NCBI RefSeq assembly: GCF_001747105.1
Contig: NZ_MDGQ01000002.1
Location: 1-64,000, forward strand
Reading direction: 5' to 3'
From: Roseivirga misakiensis
GTDB taxonomy: Bacteria > Bacteroidota > Bacteroidia > Cytophagales > Cyclobacteriaceae
DNA length: 64,000 nucleotides
Shown: piece after piece, positions 53,308 through 61,889 of the stretch
Layout: every line of letters begins with the position of its first letter
How positions within the stretch are numbered: position 1 is the first letter of the stretch
Notes under the pieces: model-generated
What the model saw: only the letters and a program-made list of their open reading frames with translations
The model's database searches: none
Told to the model about the DNA's origin: nothing
Program-made: the position numbers and the translations under genes

Positions 53308-55680
53308 ATGTTAGGACGCATTCTCACATTCTTTTTAACCTTTTTGCTATTGGGCTTTGTGTCTAGTGGTCAAAAGTATTGTGACTATGAGATTTCAGGG
53401 GTAGTTCTTTCCAGCGAAAATGGAGAGCCTGTGCCTCTGGCCACAGTAGAGATTATTGAAGGCAGCTCAAAACAAACCTTAGTCAATGAGATAGACGGAA
53501 CTTTTGAAGTCCCGAAAGTATGTGCTCAGAATATTTCGATAATCGTCCGATTTGTAGGGTTCCAGAAATTTGAAAAGACCTACAAACTAAAAAAAGGAAA
53601 TAATAAGATTGAAGTTCGCTTGGCTGTAGATGTTAAGAACTTGGGCGACGTAACAGTTGAAGAAGAAAAGGTCGAAGAAATAGCCACACTAAAAGTCTCC
53701 GAATTAGATGCAGCAGCCTTGGATAGAACGGCAGGAGTTTCCTTGGGAGAGGCTTTAACTAACATCAGTGGTGTAAATATGTTGCAGACAGGCCCTACCA
53801 TTGCTAAACCTGTAATTCATGGGCTTCACAGTAACAGGATTTTAATTCTTAATAATGGTATCAGGCAAGAAGGTCAGCAGTGGGGCCAAGAGCACGCACC
53901 AGAAATTGATCCTTTTGTAGCGAATAACTTGAGTTTAATAAAAGGTGCAGCAGCTGTAAAATATGGTCCAGATGCGATCGGTGGTGTTATTCTAGTGAAT
54001 CCTTCAGAATTGCCTAGAGAAGCCTCTTTTGCTGGAAAGATCAATGCTGTAGGTGCTTCGAACAGCCGTTTATATGCGACTTCTGTTTTGCTAGAAGGTG
54101 GCATTTCAGGACTTGATGGTTTTGGGTGGCGCGTTCAAGGCACGTTTAAAAAGTCTGGAGATGCGAGAGCGGCAGATTATAGGCTCACAAATACAGGCTC
54201 TGAGGAACGCAACTTTTCTGTTGGTTTGGGGTATCACAAAGAAGATCGTGGTTTTGAAGTCTTTTATAGCAGTTTCAATACGGAACTTGGCGTTTTAAGA
54301 AGCGCCCACATTGGTAATCTCACGGATTTGGCGAGGGCAATTGCGAGTGATAGGCCACTATTTATTGAAGACTTCAGTTATGATATCAATAACCCTTTCC
54401 AAGATGTAACCCACCAGCTTTTCAAAGCTAATGGTCATATTGGAGCCTTTTCTGTTCAGTACGGCTTTCAGAGCAATATCAGGAAAGAATTTGATGTCAG
54501 AAGAGCAGGTCGTTCTGAAATACCTGCTTTATCATTGAGTCTTAATACCCATACTTTTGATGTTGATTTGGACATGCCTGCAAAGGGAGATTGGAAGTGG
54601 GATGTGGGAGCGTCATTTATGTACCAAAGTAATGTCAATGATTCTGAAACAGGAATCAGGCCTTTAATCCCTAATTTCAATAATACCACCGCTGGGGCAC
54701 ATGTGATTAGTAGGTACATTCAGCCGAGATATGAACTTGAAATAGGAGCACGGTATGACTTTAAACACTATTTGATTAAAAGGTTTGATAGGAATAATGT
54801 ATTGCAAAAGCCAGAGTTCGATTTTAACAATTTAACGGGTTCTGCAGGTGCTATTTTCTTTTTAAACAATTCATGGACGATCAGGTCCAATATTGGAACT
54901 GCATGGCGCGCTCCACATGTAAATGAGCTTTACAGTGAAGGATTACATCATGGTGCGGCTGCGCTCGAAGAAGGGAATGATCAGTTGGTTTCTGAAAAAT
55001 CGATCAAATGGATTACCAGTTTAGAACGGCAAACAAGCAATATGAACCTGAGTATTTCGGGTTATTATAACCTAATCGATGACTATATATTCTTGAGACC
55101 AGAGAGCGTGGAGTTAACGATTAGAGGCGCATTTCCAGTATTCAGATATAGACAGACGGATGCATTACTTTATGGATTGGATGTGGATTTAGACTATGAT
55201 TTTTCGGAGCGTTTGAGTACCAATACAAGATTGTCACTTATTCGGGCCGAAGACCGTAGCCTGAGTAGTCCCCTGATTAATATTCCAACCAGTCAACTAG
55301 AGAGCTCGCTCTCCTATCACTTTAGTGAAGGGAAACTGCAAAAGCCATACATTTCTTTTGGCTTTACGGCAGTCTCAGAGCAGCGAAATGCCCCAAGAGT
55401 CATATCCATCGATGACGTATTAGAAGCCAATAGGAATGACGTGGATTTATTTGCCAACGACCCTAGTATTTTCGACTTCACTGCACCTCCGAGTGGCTAT
55501 ATCAATTTTGGGTTAAGTGGTGGCTTTGATTGGCCGATAAGTAATGATCACGTGTTGAACGTATTCATGTCGGTTGACAATCTTTTTAACAACAGCTATC
55601 GCGATTACTTAAATAGATTTCGGTATTACGCGGATGATTTGGGAAGAAATATAAGCTTGAAACTGAGCTATACTTTTTAG
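53308..55680 (+). CDS. TonB-dependent outer-membrane receptor
   Basis: The 790-residue protein has a signal peptide (to about 22) and a carboxypeptidase-regulatory-like domain (about 30-110, SGVVLSSENGEPVPLATVEI). A plug domain (about 135-250) and a long beta-barrel follow, with the last strand ending NISLKLSYTF. The plug motif VIHGLHSNRILILNNGIRQE, and the GQQWGQEHAPEIDPF that follows, resembles ZnuD-like zinc/heme receptors. Zinc uptake is therefore a reasonable but unproven guess. It is preceded by a small exported protein and a TTGCAA triplet. Confidence 0.9.
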   Translation: MLGRILTFFLTFLLLGFVSSGQKYCDYEISGVVLSSENGEPVPLATVEIIEGSSKQTLVNEIDGTFEVPKVCAQNISIIVRFVGFQKFEKTYKLKKGNNKIEVRLAVDVKNLGDVTVEEEKVEEIATLKVSELDAAALDRTAGVSLGEALTNISGVNMLQTGPTIAKPVIHGLHSNRILILNNGIRQEGQQWGQEHAPEIDPFVANNLSLIKGAAAVKYGPDAIGGVILVNPSELPREASFAGKINAVGASNSRLYATSVLLEGGISGLDGFGWRVQGTFKKSGDARAADYRLTNTGSEERNFSVGLGYHKEDRGFEVFYSSFNTELGVLRSAHIGNLTDLARAIASDRPLFIEDFSYDINNPFQDVTHQLFKANGHIGAFSVQYGFQSNIRKEFDVRRAGRSEIPALSLSLNTHTFDVDLDMPAKGDWKWDVGASFMYQSNVNDSETGIRPLIPNFNNTTAGAHVISRYIQPRYELEIGARYDFKHYLIKRFDRNNVLQKPEFDFNNLTGSAGAIFFLNNSWTIRSNIGTAWRAPHVNELYSEGLHHGAAALEEGNDQLVSEKSIKWITSLERQTSNMNLSISGYYNLIDDYIFLRPESVELTIRGAFPVFRYRQTDALLYGLDVDLDYDFSERLSTNTRLSLIRAEDRSLSSPLINIPTSQLESSLSYHFSEGKLQKPYISFGFTAVSEQRNAPRVISIDDVLEANRNDVDLFANDPSIFDFTAPPSGYINFGLSGGFDWPISNDHVLNVFMSVDNLFNNSYRDYLNRFRYYADDLGRNISLKLSYTF

Positions 55681-55686
55681 GAGCCT

Positions 55687-56409
55687 CTACTTCATTAAGC
55701 CTTCGATGTCTTTCAAGCTTAGGTTACCTTCATAGTAAGCTCGACCAAAGATTACACCTTTAACACCGATATCTTCTAGTCTCTTAATATCATCGACGGA
55801 TCTTACCCCGCCGCTAGCTAGGAAATCGACATTTGGAAATTTCTTTACTAAACCCTCGTACATCTCGAAGTTTGGTCCTTCTTGAATTCCATCTTTTTCA
55901 ACATCAGAGCTCTTTACATACTTAATGCCTCTCATGTAGAAGAAGTCAATATGCTCCTCTAGATCGATATTGGTATTTTTCTGCCATCCTCGTATGGCAA
56001 TTTTTCCGTTTTTGGCATCTGCACCGAGCGTGATTTTTTCACGACCATAAGACATCATCCAAGAGGAAAAGAGTTCTTTTTTATCGATAGCTATAGAAGC
56101 GGCAGTGATAGAAGTCGCTCCGTATTCATAAGCTTTGCTAATGTCACCATCAGTAGAAATACCCCCACTAAAATCGATTTTTAGATTAGTATAACCCGCA
56201 ATTGCTTCTAGAATGTGATAGTTTATGGGGCTACCTTTTCTAGCGCCGTCTAAGTCGATAATATGAATCTTTTGAATACCATACTCTTCAAACTGACGGG
56301 CAATATCAACTGGGCTATCTTTATAGACTTTTTCGCTTGAATAGTCTCCTTGCTTAAGTCTAGTAAGTTTACCGTTGATAATTGAAATTGAAGGTATAAT
56401 CTGAATCAT
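55687..56409 (-). CDS. HisA-like TIM-barrel isomerase (orphan, changed catalytic position)
   Basis: I start at the ATG at 56409 (MIQIIPSISIINGKLTRLKQ), giving 240 residues. Over its whole length it resembles HisA, with KLTRLKQGDYS, HIIDLDGARKG, FSGGISTDGD, GADAKNGKIAIRGW, the YVKSSDVEKDG stretch and ASGGVRSVDD. However, the first strand reads IIPSISIING where typical HisA has IPAIDLIDG, so the catalytic Asp near position 8 is replaced by Ser. No other his genes are nearby. It may have lost or changed its activity; similar orphans seem to occur in other Cytophagales. Confidence 0.75.
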   Translation of the reverse strand: MIQIIPSISIINGKLTRLKQGDYSSEKVYKDSPVDIARQFEEYGIQKIHIIDLDGARKGSPINYHILEAIAGYTNLKIDFSGGISTDGDISKAYEYGATSITAASIAIDKKELFSSWMMSYGREKITLGADAKNGKIAIRGWQKNTNIDLEEHIDFFYMRGIKYVKSSDVEKDGIQEGPNFEMYEGLVKKFPNVDFLASGGVRSVDDIKRLEDIGVKGVIFGRAYYEGNLSLKDIEGLMK

Positions 56410-56483
56410 ATTTTTCTCCTGTACAAATCTGAAATGGGCCAAAAATAGCAATTTTTAGACCAGCGAGGGTAAAGTCTGGTTTA

Positions 56484-56524
56484 AATAATTGTTATGCGCG
56501 AAGCCTATGAACATAACGATTATT
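56484..56524. terminator. Inverted repeat between response regulator and HisA-like gene
   Basis: AATAATTGTTATG (56484-56496) and CATAACGATTATT (56512-56524) pair at 12 of 13 positions, with the thirteenth a G-U wobble on the plus strand. It is 33 bases downstream of the response-regulator stop on the minus strand. The T run is weak, so terminator or regulatory site are both possible. Confidence 0.35.
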
Positions 56525-56556
56525 CAGGAGATTTCCAAGGCAAATCTTAGACTAGC

Positions 56557-57261
56557 TCAAGATGCTTCGGCATCTGTGATCAACTTAAAGCCAGAACCGT
56601 GTAATGTCATGATTTGTACGGAAGGGTCCACCTTTAAATGCTTTCTAAGCTTGGCAATATAAACGTCCATACTTCTGGCGTTAAAGTAACTATCGTCTCT
56701 CCAGATTAGCTTTAAGGCTACCGATCGGTCTAACGGCTGATTCATATGCAAGCAAAGCAGCCTTAAGAGTTCAGACTCCTTTGAGGTCAACTTCGTTTGG
56801 TTATCACCTTCACTCAGTATTTGTTTGTCATAGTCGAAATGGAAACGTCCAAAATCGAAAGACTTCTGATCTGAAATCTGCGGATTCTTTTCTGCTGTTC
56901 GTCGTAAAATAGCTTGGATTCTCAGTAGAAGTTCCTCCATGCTGAAGGGCTTTGTAATGTAGTCGTCGGCACCAATTTTAAAACCTTCCACCGTATCTTC
57001 CTTCATCGATTTTGCGGTCAAGAATATGATCGGCGTTACAGAATCATTTTTTCTAATCTCTTTGGCCATGGAAAAGCCGTCTTTCTTCGGCAACATCACA
57101 TCAAATAGGCACAAATCGTAAGATTCTCTTTTAAAGGCATTAAGCCCTTCCTCTCCATCTCTGCAGAGCTTTGTTTCATACCCTTTCAGGGTGAGGTATT
57201 CATTTAAAATTTGACCCAAATTTAGGTCGTCTTCTACGAGTAAGAGTTTGAAACTAGCCAT
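56557..57261 (-). CDS. OmpR-family response regulator
   Basis: The ATG at 57261 (MASFKLLLVEDD) gives 234 residues; a longer frame would run into the kinase gene. The receiver domain (about 1-120) has the acidic pair VEDD, the phospho-acceptor in CLFDVMLPKKDGFS, the conserved FLTAKS and KPFSMEE. A winged-helix DNA-binding domain follows (about 140-232, LTSKESELLRLLCLHMNQPL, RSMDVYIAKLRKHL). It overlaps the kinase stop by 8 bases. It is a good candidate to bind the phased TTAAC repeats upstream of the divergent T9SS cargo gene. Confidence 0.95.
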   Translation of the reverse strand: MASFKLLLVEDDLNLGQILNEYLTLKGYETKLCRDGEEGLNAFKRESYDLCLFDVMLPKKDGFSMAKEIRKNDSVTPIIFLTAKSMKEDTVEGFKIGADDYITKPFSMEELLLRIQAILRRTAEKNPQISDQKSFDFGRFHFDYDKQILSEGDNQTKLTSKESELLRLLCLHMNQPLDRSVALKLIWRDDSYFNARSMDVYIAKLRKHLKVDPSVQIMTLHGSGFKLITDAEAS

Positions 57262-58831
57262 GGTTAAAAGGTAAATATATTTTGAATGTGCTTCCTTTTC
57301 CGAGTTCACTTTTTACGTTAACGGACCCTTCGTGCATATCAACGATGTTTTTAACGTAGGATAAGCCGAGGCCGAAACCTTTTACATCGTGAACATTTCC
57401 AGTAGAAACTCGGTAGAACTTTTCGAAAATCTTCTCGATGGCCTCTTTAGACATGCCAATACCCTTGTCCGTTATTTTAAGAATTATACCAGACGAAATG
57501 TTGTCTGTTCTTATGTGGATATTTGGCGCCTCTGGGGAATATTTATTTGCGTTATCAAGTAAATTGTAAATGATATTTGTGAGGTGGACAGGGTCTGCTT
57601 CTAATACAGAATTCGTTGCATGAAGCTGACTGGTAATTTCTCCGCCTCGCTTTTTCACAAGGATATCGATATTGACCAAGGCCTTTTCTATAATGCCATG
57701 AATATCTATTTCCTCAAACTTTAGTTTAAAGTCCTTCTTATCTAAACTCGCAATCTGTAATACCTTTTCTACCTGCATACCCAGTCTTTTGTTCTCATCC
57801 CTGATGACTTGGACATAGCGATCGACAATAGAAGGATTACTTTTTAAGTCGTCGTCTTGCAGCGCCTCGGTGGCCAATGAAACAGTGGCTATAGGCGTTT
57901 TAAATTCGTGAGTCATGTTATTCACGAAGTCATTTTTAATCTCAGATATCTTCTTTTGCTTTAGGATAACCATAATAGCGTAACCAAAACAGCCAATGAC
58001 TAGAATGAGTAAAAGGCCAGAAGCTGAAAGTGGAATAATGGCTTTATTCATCAAATATCTTTTCTGCTTTGGGAAATCAATCGCAAGAAAAAACTCCTTA
58101 TCAATTAAATCCATTGGGAAGAGATTCACTTTCAAATCCGAAGTTTTAATACGCTCACGATCACTCTCTTGGTTTGCGTTAAGAAGCTTTAGCTCATTCG
58201 AAGGCGCATGAAGAATTCCATAGTTGTAAGGAATATTGACACCGTGGTTCTCTAGACTTTGATCGATCAGTGTATCAAGTTTGACGGGGTCTATTCTGGT
58301 GAAAAGTTGTTCGCTACCAGCTAAATGATTGGCCCATCTGCGTTTCAACATGTTGAGTTGTTGTTCCATTTGGCGGCGCTGTTGCCTTGGGTCAATACCT
58401 CGGTTTGCATAGTTATTTGGCATGGCTTTCGAGAAGGCCTCGAAATCTATCTCCATTAAAACTTGTCCTGTTCGTTCGTCGAATTGAACACTGAAAAATG
58501 CCTGCAAAAACTCTTCTGGTGGAGGCATAGGCGTGGCAGAAATAGTTTCGGGATTGTTGACGTCCGACGCATTCCTGAGTGAGTCTCTAAAAATCGGTGG
58601 GCCAGCGGGCTCAAGAGGTGGTCTTACGCCCATATTGTTCTCTAAAAAACTAATGCCTTGTTGTATAGCTAGTTCTTGGGTTACGTCATTGAGCGCTTCG
58701 TTTACACTCTGATTAAAGCGTTCTTTATTCACTTTAGTGACCTCCCTAATCCAATAATACTGGAACCCTACTAAGCCCAGAAGGGCAAAGCTAAGTAAGC
58801 CAATTAACCATCGGATTCGTACACGAGTCAT
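57254..58831 (-). CDS. Sensor histidine kinase
   Basis: The first ATG is at 58831 (MTRVRIRWLIGLL), giving 525 residues. TM1 lies near 8-26 and TM2 near 270-292, with a periplasmic sensor domain between. The HisKA motif is NNMTHEFKTPIATVSLATEA, with the phosphorylated His near 313. The HATPase domain (about 400-525) shows NLLDNANKYSPEAP, DKGIGM and FGLGLSYV. It is cotranscribed with the OmpR-family regulator. Its signal is unknown; the divergent cargo gene suggests an envelope cue. Confidence 0.95.
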   Translation of the reverse strand: MTRVRIRWLIGLLSFALLGLVGFQYYWIREVTKVNKERFNQSVNEALNDVTQELAIQQGISFLENNMGVRPPLEPAGPPIFRDSLRNASDVNNPETISATPMPPPEEFLQAFFSVQFDERTGQVLMEIDFEAFSKAMPNNYANRGIDPRQQRRQMEQQLNMLKRRWANHLAGSEQLFTRIDPVKLDTLIDQSLENHGVNIPYNYGILHAPSNELKLLNANQESDRERIKTSDLKVNLFPMDLIDKEFFLAIDFPKQKRYLMNKAIIPLSASGLLLILVIGCFGYAIMVILKQKKISEIKNDFVNNMTHEFKTPIATVSLATEALQDDDLKSNPSIVDRYVQVIRDENKRLGMQVEKVLQIASLDKKDFKLKFEEIDIHGIIEKALVNIDILVKKRGGEITSQLHATNSVLEADPVHLTNIIYNLLDNANKYSPEAPNIHIRTDNISSGIILKITDKGIGMSKEAIEKIFEKFYRVSTGNVHDVKGFGLGLSYVKNIVDMHEGSVNVKSELGKGSTFKIYLPFNHG

Positions 58832-58869
58832 ACCCAAAAGTACTCTAATTATTGCCCTACAGTATTAGG

Positions 58870-58905
58870 TTAACAATAATTAACATCGTTTAACCGTCCT
58901 TTAAC
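58870..58905 (+). promoter_or_regulatory. Four phased TTAAC direct repeats
   Basis: TTAAC occurs at 58870, 58880, 58890 and 58901, at 10, 10 and 11 base spacing. The second and fourth are part of the 12-base direct repeat TTAACATCGTTT. This is the layout of tandem sites for OmpR/PhoP-family regulators. It lies between the two-component genes (minus) and the T9SS cargo gene (plus). Confidence 0.6.
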
Positions 58906-58962
58906 ATCGTTTTGCATTTGATACAAGTACTTTTATATCAAGTCATTAACGATTATGCATTT

Positions 58963-59973
58963 ATGAATTATTTAAGACAACAAAAATTAAAATTTGCGGC
59001 CCTTGCGCTGCTGATTTTGTTTGTAGGGTTTGGTCAAACTGTACAAGCACAAACGGAAAATAGAAGTGAAAGTCAATCGGTATCAATTTCAACGACCGAG
59101 GATGGAAAAGTGAAGCTGAAAGTCATCAAAAAAGTAGGCAACGATGAGACGACATTTGAGAAAACTTATGACTCTCACGAGGAAATGAAGAATGATCCAG
59201 ATTTGGAAAAGTATGGCATTGATCTGAGTTCCTCACTCTCTTTTGGAAGCGGAAACGTTTCACCTAGGATTTTTTTACATAACGGACCTGGTAAGAGTTT
59301 TTGGGATCATGACGATGATTTCGATATCGACTCTTTGAGAAGTAGTCTTAGAGGAATGATGAAGGGTTTCGGTCCTAATGTCTTCTCATTCGGTTTTGAT
59401 GATGACGACTTCATGGACATGGATTCTCTGGTTCAACGTTTCAGTTTCGGAAATAATAACGGGCGCTTCTTCTTCAATGATGACGAAGTTTTCGATATGG
59501 ATTCCTTGAGAGACGTACTTAAAGATCGCTTTAAAGGGATGAATTTTAACTTTGATTTCGATTTCGACCATGAGGAGGATGGCGCTTTCCGAACTTGGAG
59601 GTATAATGGTGATTACGACGACGATGACGTGAAAGTGATTTCTAGAATCAAGGTCTTTGTAAGATCAGCGAATGAAAAAGATAAAGAAACAGCTGGAACG
59701 GAAGAAATGGAAAGCCTTGAGCTTAGAGATATCAATTTCTACCCCAACCCGAGCGATGGCCGTTTTGATGTAGAACTTGAGACAGGCAGCGATTCTGAAA
59801 TTAGAGTAGTGATCATTGATCCAAACGGAGGAGAGGTTTATAACCGTAATGGTAAACCTAGAGATGGGCGATACGATTTCCGAGTTGATTTAAGCGGTGA
59901 GGAGCCTGGCATATACATTATGAAGGTAGTCCAGAACAATAAAGCATTGACAAAAAGAGTAATTATCGAATAA
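58963..59973 (+). CDS. T9SS cargo protein with Asp-rich DxDSL repeats
   Basis: I prefer the ATG at 58963 (MNYLRQQKLKFAALALL), giving 336 residues with a signal peptide ending TVQAQ. The middle (about 105-225) is very Asp/Phe-rich and holds three related units, DDFDIDSLRSSLRGM, DDDFMDMDSLVQRF and DEVFDMDSLRDVLKDRF. A C-terminal T9SS type A sorting domain follows (about 258-336, NFYPNPSDGRFDVE ending ALTKRVIIE). It would be exported and attached to or released from the surface. Metal or Ca binding by the acidic units is a guess. It is probably controlled by the adjacent two-component system. Confidence 0.85.
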   Translation: MNYLRQQKLKFAALALLILFVGFGQTVQAQTENRSESQSVSISTTEDGKVKLKVIKKVGNDETTFEKTYDSHEEMKNDPDLEKYGIDLSSSLSFGSGNVSPRIFLHNGPGKSFWDHDDDFDIDSLRSSLRGMMKGFGPNVFSFGFDDDDFMDMDSLVQRFSFGNNNGRFFFNDDEVFDMDSLRDVLKDRFKGMNFNFDFDFDHEEDGAFRTWRYNGDYDDDDVKVISRIKVFVRSANEKDKETAGTEEMESLELRDINFYPNPSDGRFDVELETGSDSEIRVVIIDPNGGEVYNRNGKPRDGRYDFRVDLSGEEPGIYIMKVVQNNKALTKRVIIE

Positions 59974-59998
59974 AGTAACGCTTTCAATTTGTTTAGCT

Positions 59999-60028
59999 AG
60001 AGGAAGTCAGAAAAGCTTCCTCTTTTTT
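59999..60028 (+). terminator. Rho-independent terminator after T9SS cargo gene
   Basis: AGAGGAAG (59999-60006) pairs perfectly with CTTCCTCT (60016-60023), followed by a run of Ts. It separates the T9SS cargo gene from lysA. Confidence 0.88.
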
Positions 60029-60041
60029 GTTTTTAAGCCCT

Positions 60042-60049
60042 TATATTTG
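60042..60049 (+). promoter_or_regulatory. Candidate -7 box for lysA
   Basis: TATATTTG fits TAnnTTTG exactly and lies just after the upstream terminator, 18 bases before the lysA ATG. A -33 TTTG is present but only 12 bases upstream, so the spacing is not ideal. Confidence 0.4.
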
Positions 60050-60067
60050 CCGCTCAATTTATTGATC

Positions 60068-61300
60068 ATGTTACTTAAAAACGACAGATACAATGTACAG
60101 GGTGTAGATTTGGTCGACTTGGCCGAGGCTCACGGTACACCGCTTTACGTTTATGATGCGGACAAGATAAAAGCACAGTTCGATCGCCTCAATAACGCCT
60201 TTGGTGACGTAAAGTTGAGAGTTAAGTATGCTTGTAAATCTTTGACTAATCTGTCGATACTTAAGCTTTTGAGGAGCTATGGTTCTGAGTTGGACTGTGT
60301 GTCTATTCAAGAGGTTCAACTAGGATTGATGGCTGGTTTTGAACCAGCACAAATTCTTTATACCCCCAATTGTGTTTCTTTCGAAGAGATCAAGGAAGCA
60401 GTTGAGATTGGTGTTATGATCAATCTGGATAATATTTCTATTCTTGAGCAGTTTGGGCACGAATATCATGGATCTGTACCGGTTTGTATTCGACTAAATC
60501 CGCATATAATGGCGGGGGGCAACAAGAAAATATCAACTGGTCATGCCGATTCGAAATTTGGAATTTCCATTTATCAAATGGCTCATATTCTTCGTGTCGT
60601 TAAAACTTACGATTTGAATGTTGTGGGGCTTCACATGCACACTGGTTCGGATATTCTTGACGCAGAGGTTTTTCTTCGGGCTTCTGAGATACTTTTTGAC
60701 ACTGCAAAAAATTTCGAAAATCTTCAGTTCATAGATTTTGGTTCAGGCTTTAAAGTGGCCTACAAGACGGGTGATATTACTACCGATATTGAGGACTTAG
60801 GTAACAAGCTTGCCGAATCTTTTAAAAGTTTTTGTGCTGACTATGGTCGAGATTTAGAAATGTGGTTTGAGCCTGGAAAATATATTGTCAGTGAGGCTGG
60901 GCTGTTTCTAGTAAAAACGAATGTGGTGAAAACTACCCCAGCTACGGTTTTTGTAGGCGTGGATTCTGGTATGAATCATCTGATCAGACCCATGATGTAT
61001 GATTCTTACCATGAGATTGTTAATATCTCAAATGCATCGGATACGAAGCGTGTTTACACGATTGTGGGTTACATATGCGAGACAGATACTTTCGGGTTGG
61101 ATCGTAAACTTGATGAAGTGAAAGCAGGTGATATTTTAGCCTTTAAAAATGCCGGAGCGTACTCCTTTAGCATGGCTTCTAATTATAATTCTAGATTGAG
61201 ACCAGCAGAAGTTTTAATACTTAATGGCGAAGCTCATCTGATTAGAAAACGGGAGGTATTCGAAGATTTGGTTAGAAACCAGATAGAGATTGATATCTAA
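60068..61300 (+). CDS. lysA: Diaminopimelate decarboxylase
   Basis: The ATG at 60068 gives 410 residues of a fold-type III PLP enzyme that makes lysine from meso-diaminopimelate. Markers are the N-terminal HGTPLYVYDADKI, the PLP lysine segment VKYACKSLTN, HMHTGSDI, IDFGSGFKV, WFEPGKYIVSEAG, the CETDTFG cysteine motif and NAGAYSFSMASNYNSRLRP. It stands alone between a terminator and the cytochrome gene. Confidence 0.95.
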   Translation: MLLKNDRYNVQGVDLVDLAEAHGTPLYVYDADKIKAQFDRLNNAFGDVKLRVKYACKSLTNLSILKLLRSYGSELDCVSIQEVQLGLMAGFEPAQILYTPNCVSFEEIKEAVEIGVMINLDNISILEQFGHEYHGSVPVCIRLNPHIMAGGNKKISTGHADSKFGISIYQMAHILRVVKTYDLNVVGLHMHTGSDILDAEVFLRASEILFDTAKNFENLQFIDFGSGFKVAYKTGDITTDIEDLGNKLAESFKSFCADYGRDLEMWFEPGKYIVSEAGLFLVKTNVVKTTPATVFVGVDSGMNHLIRPMMYDSYHEIVNISNASDTKRVYTIVGYICETDTFGLDRKLDEVKAGDILAFKNAGAYSFSMASNYNSRLRPAEVLILNGEAHLIRKREVFEDLVRNQIEIDI

Positions 61301-61390
61301 TCTTTATTTCAAGAATTTATCTGTTTGGCATATTGCTTGTACCAATCGATAAATCAGTATTTTAGCATACAATTGAAACGCAAATAAGTT

Positions 61391-61807
61391 ATGAAAAGAT
61401 CAATTCAAATCGTTGTCCTTCTTGGAATCATGATGGCTTCATTTACTTTAAAGGAGCAAGACAACGCGCTCAAAAAGAGTATGGAGGCAGGTAAAAGTAC
61501 GTATAGCGCAGTCTGTTTAGCCTGTCATATGGATAGCGGACAAGGTATACCAACAGTATTTCCTCCATTGGCCAAGTCTGACTATCTCATGAAAGACGTT
61601 GATAGAGCTATTGAAGGGTTGATCAAAGGGCTATCAGGTGAAATTGAAGTAAATGGCACTAAATACAACCAAGTAATGCCAGCGAGCGGCCTCAATGATG
61701 AGGATATTGCCAATGTGCTCAACTACGTGATGAATTCGTGGGGAAATAAGGCTAAGTCTACACTTACAAAAGATAAAGTAGCTAAGGTAAGAGCAAGTTT
61801 GAAGTAG
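61391..61807 (+). CDS. Class I cytochrome c
   Basis: The 138-residue protein has an N-terminal signal or anchor (about 1-20) and one heme-binding motif CLACH (about 42-46). The likely axial Met is in NQVMPASGLND, near the middle of the C-terminal half. This matches small soluble or tethered periplasmic cytochromes c that carry electrons to oxidases. It lies 90 bases after lysA and 82 before the lipoprotein gene. Its redox partner is unknown. Confidence 0.9.
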   Translation: MKRSIQIVVLLGIMMASFTLKEQDNALKKSMEAGKSTYSAVCLACHMDSGQGIPTVFPPLAKSDYLMKDVDRAIEGLIKGLSGEIEVNGTKYNQVMPASGLNDEDIANVLNYVMNSWGNKAKSTLTKDKVAKVRASLK

Positions 61808-61889
61808 CTACTTCAATACTAAAAATTTTGATAGGCAGTTAATAGCTAAAGTGATGTACAGAAATACTGTAAGCTCAATTAAGTTCATC

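Noticed and set aside
56484-56524. Integron attC site
   Set aside because: GTTATGC/CATAAC ends are suggestive, but the paired R/L box spacing and an integrase are missing.
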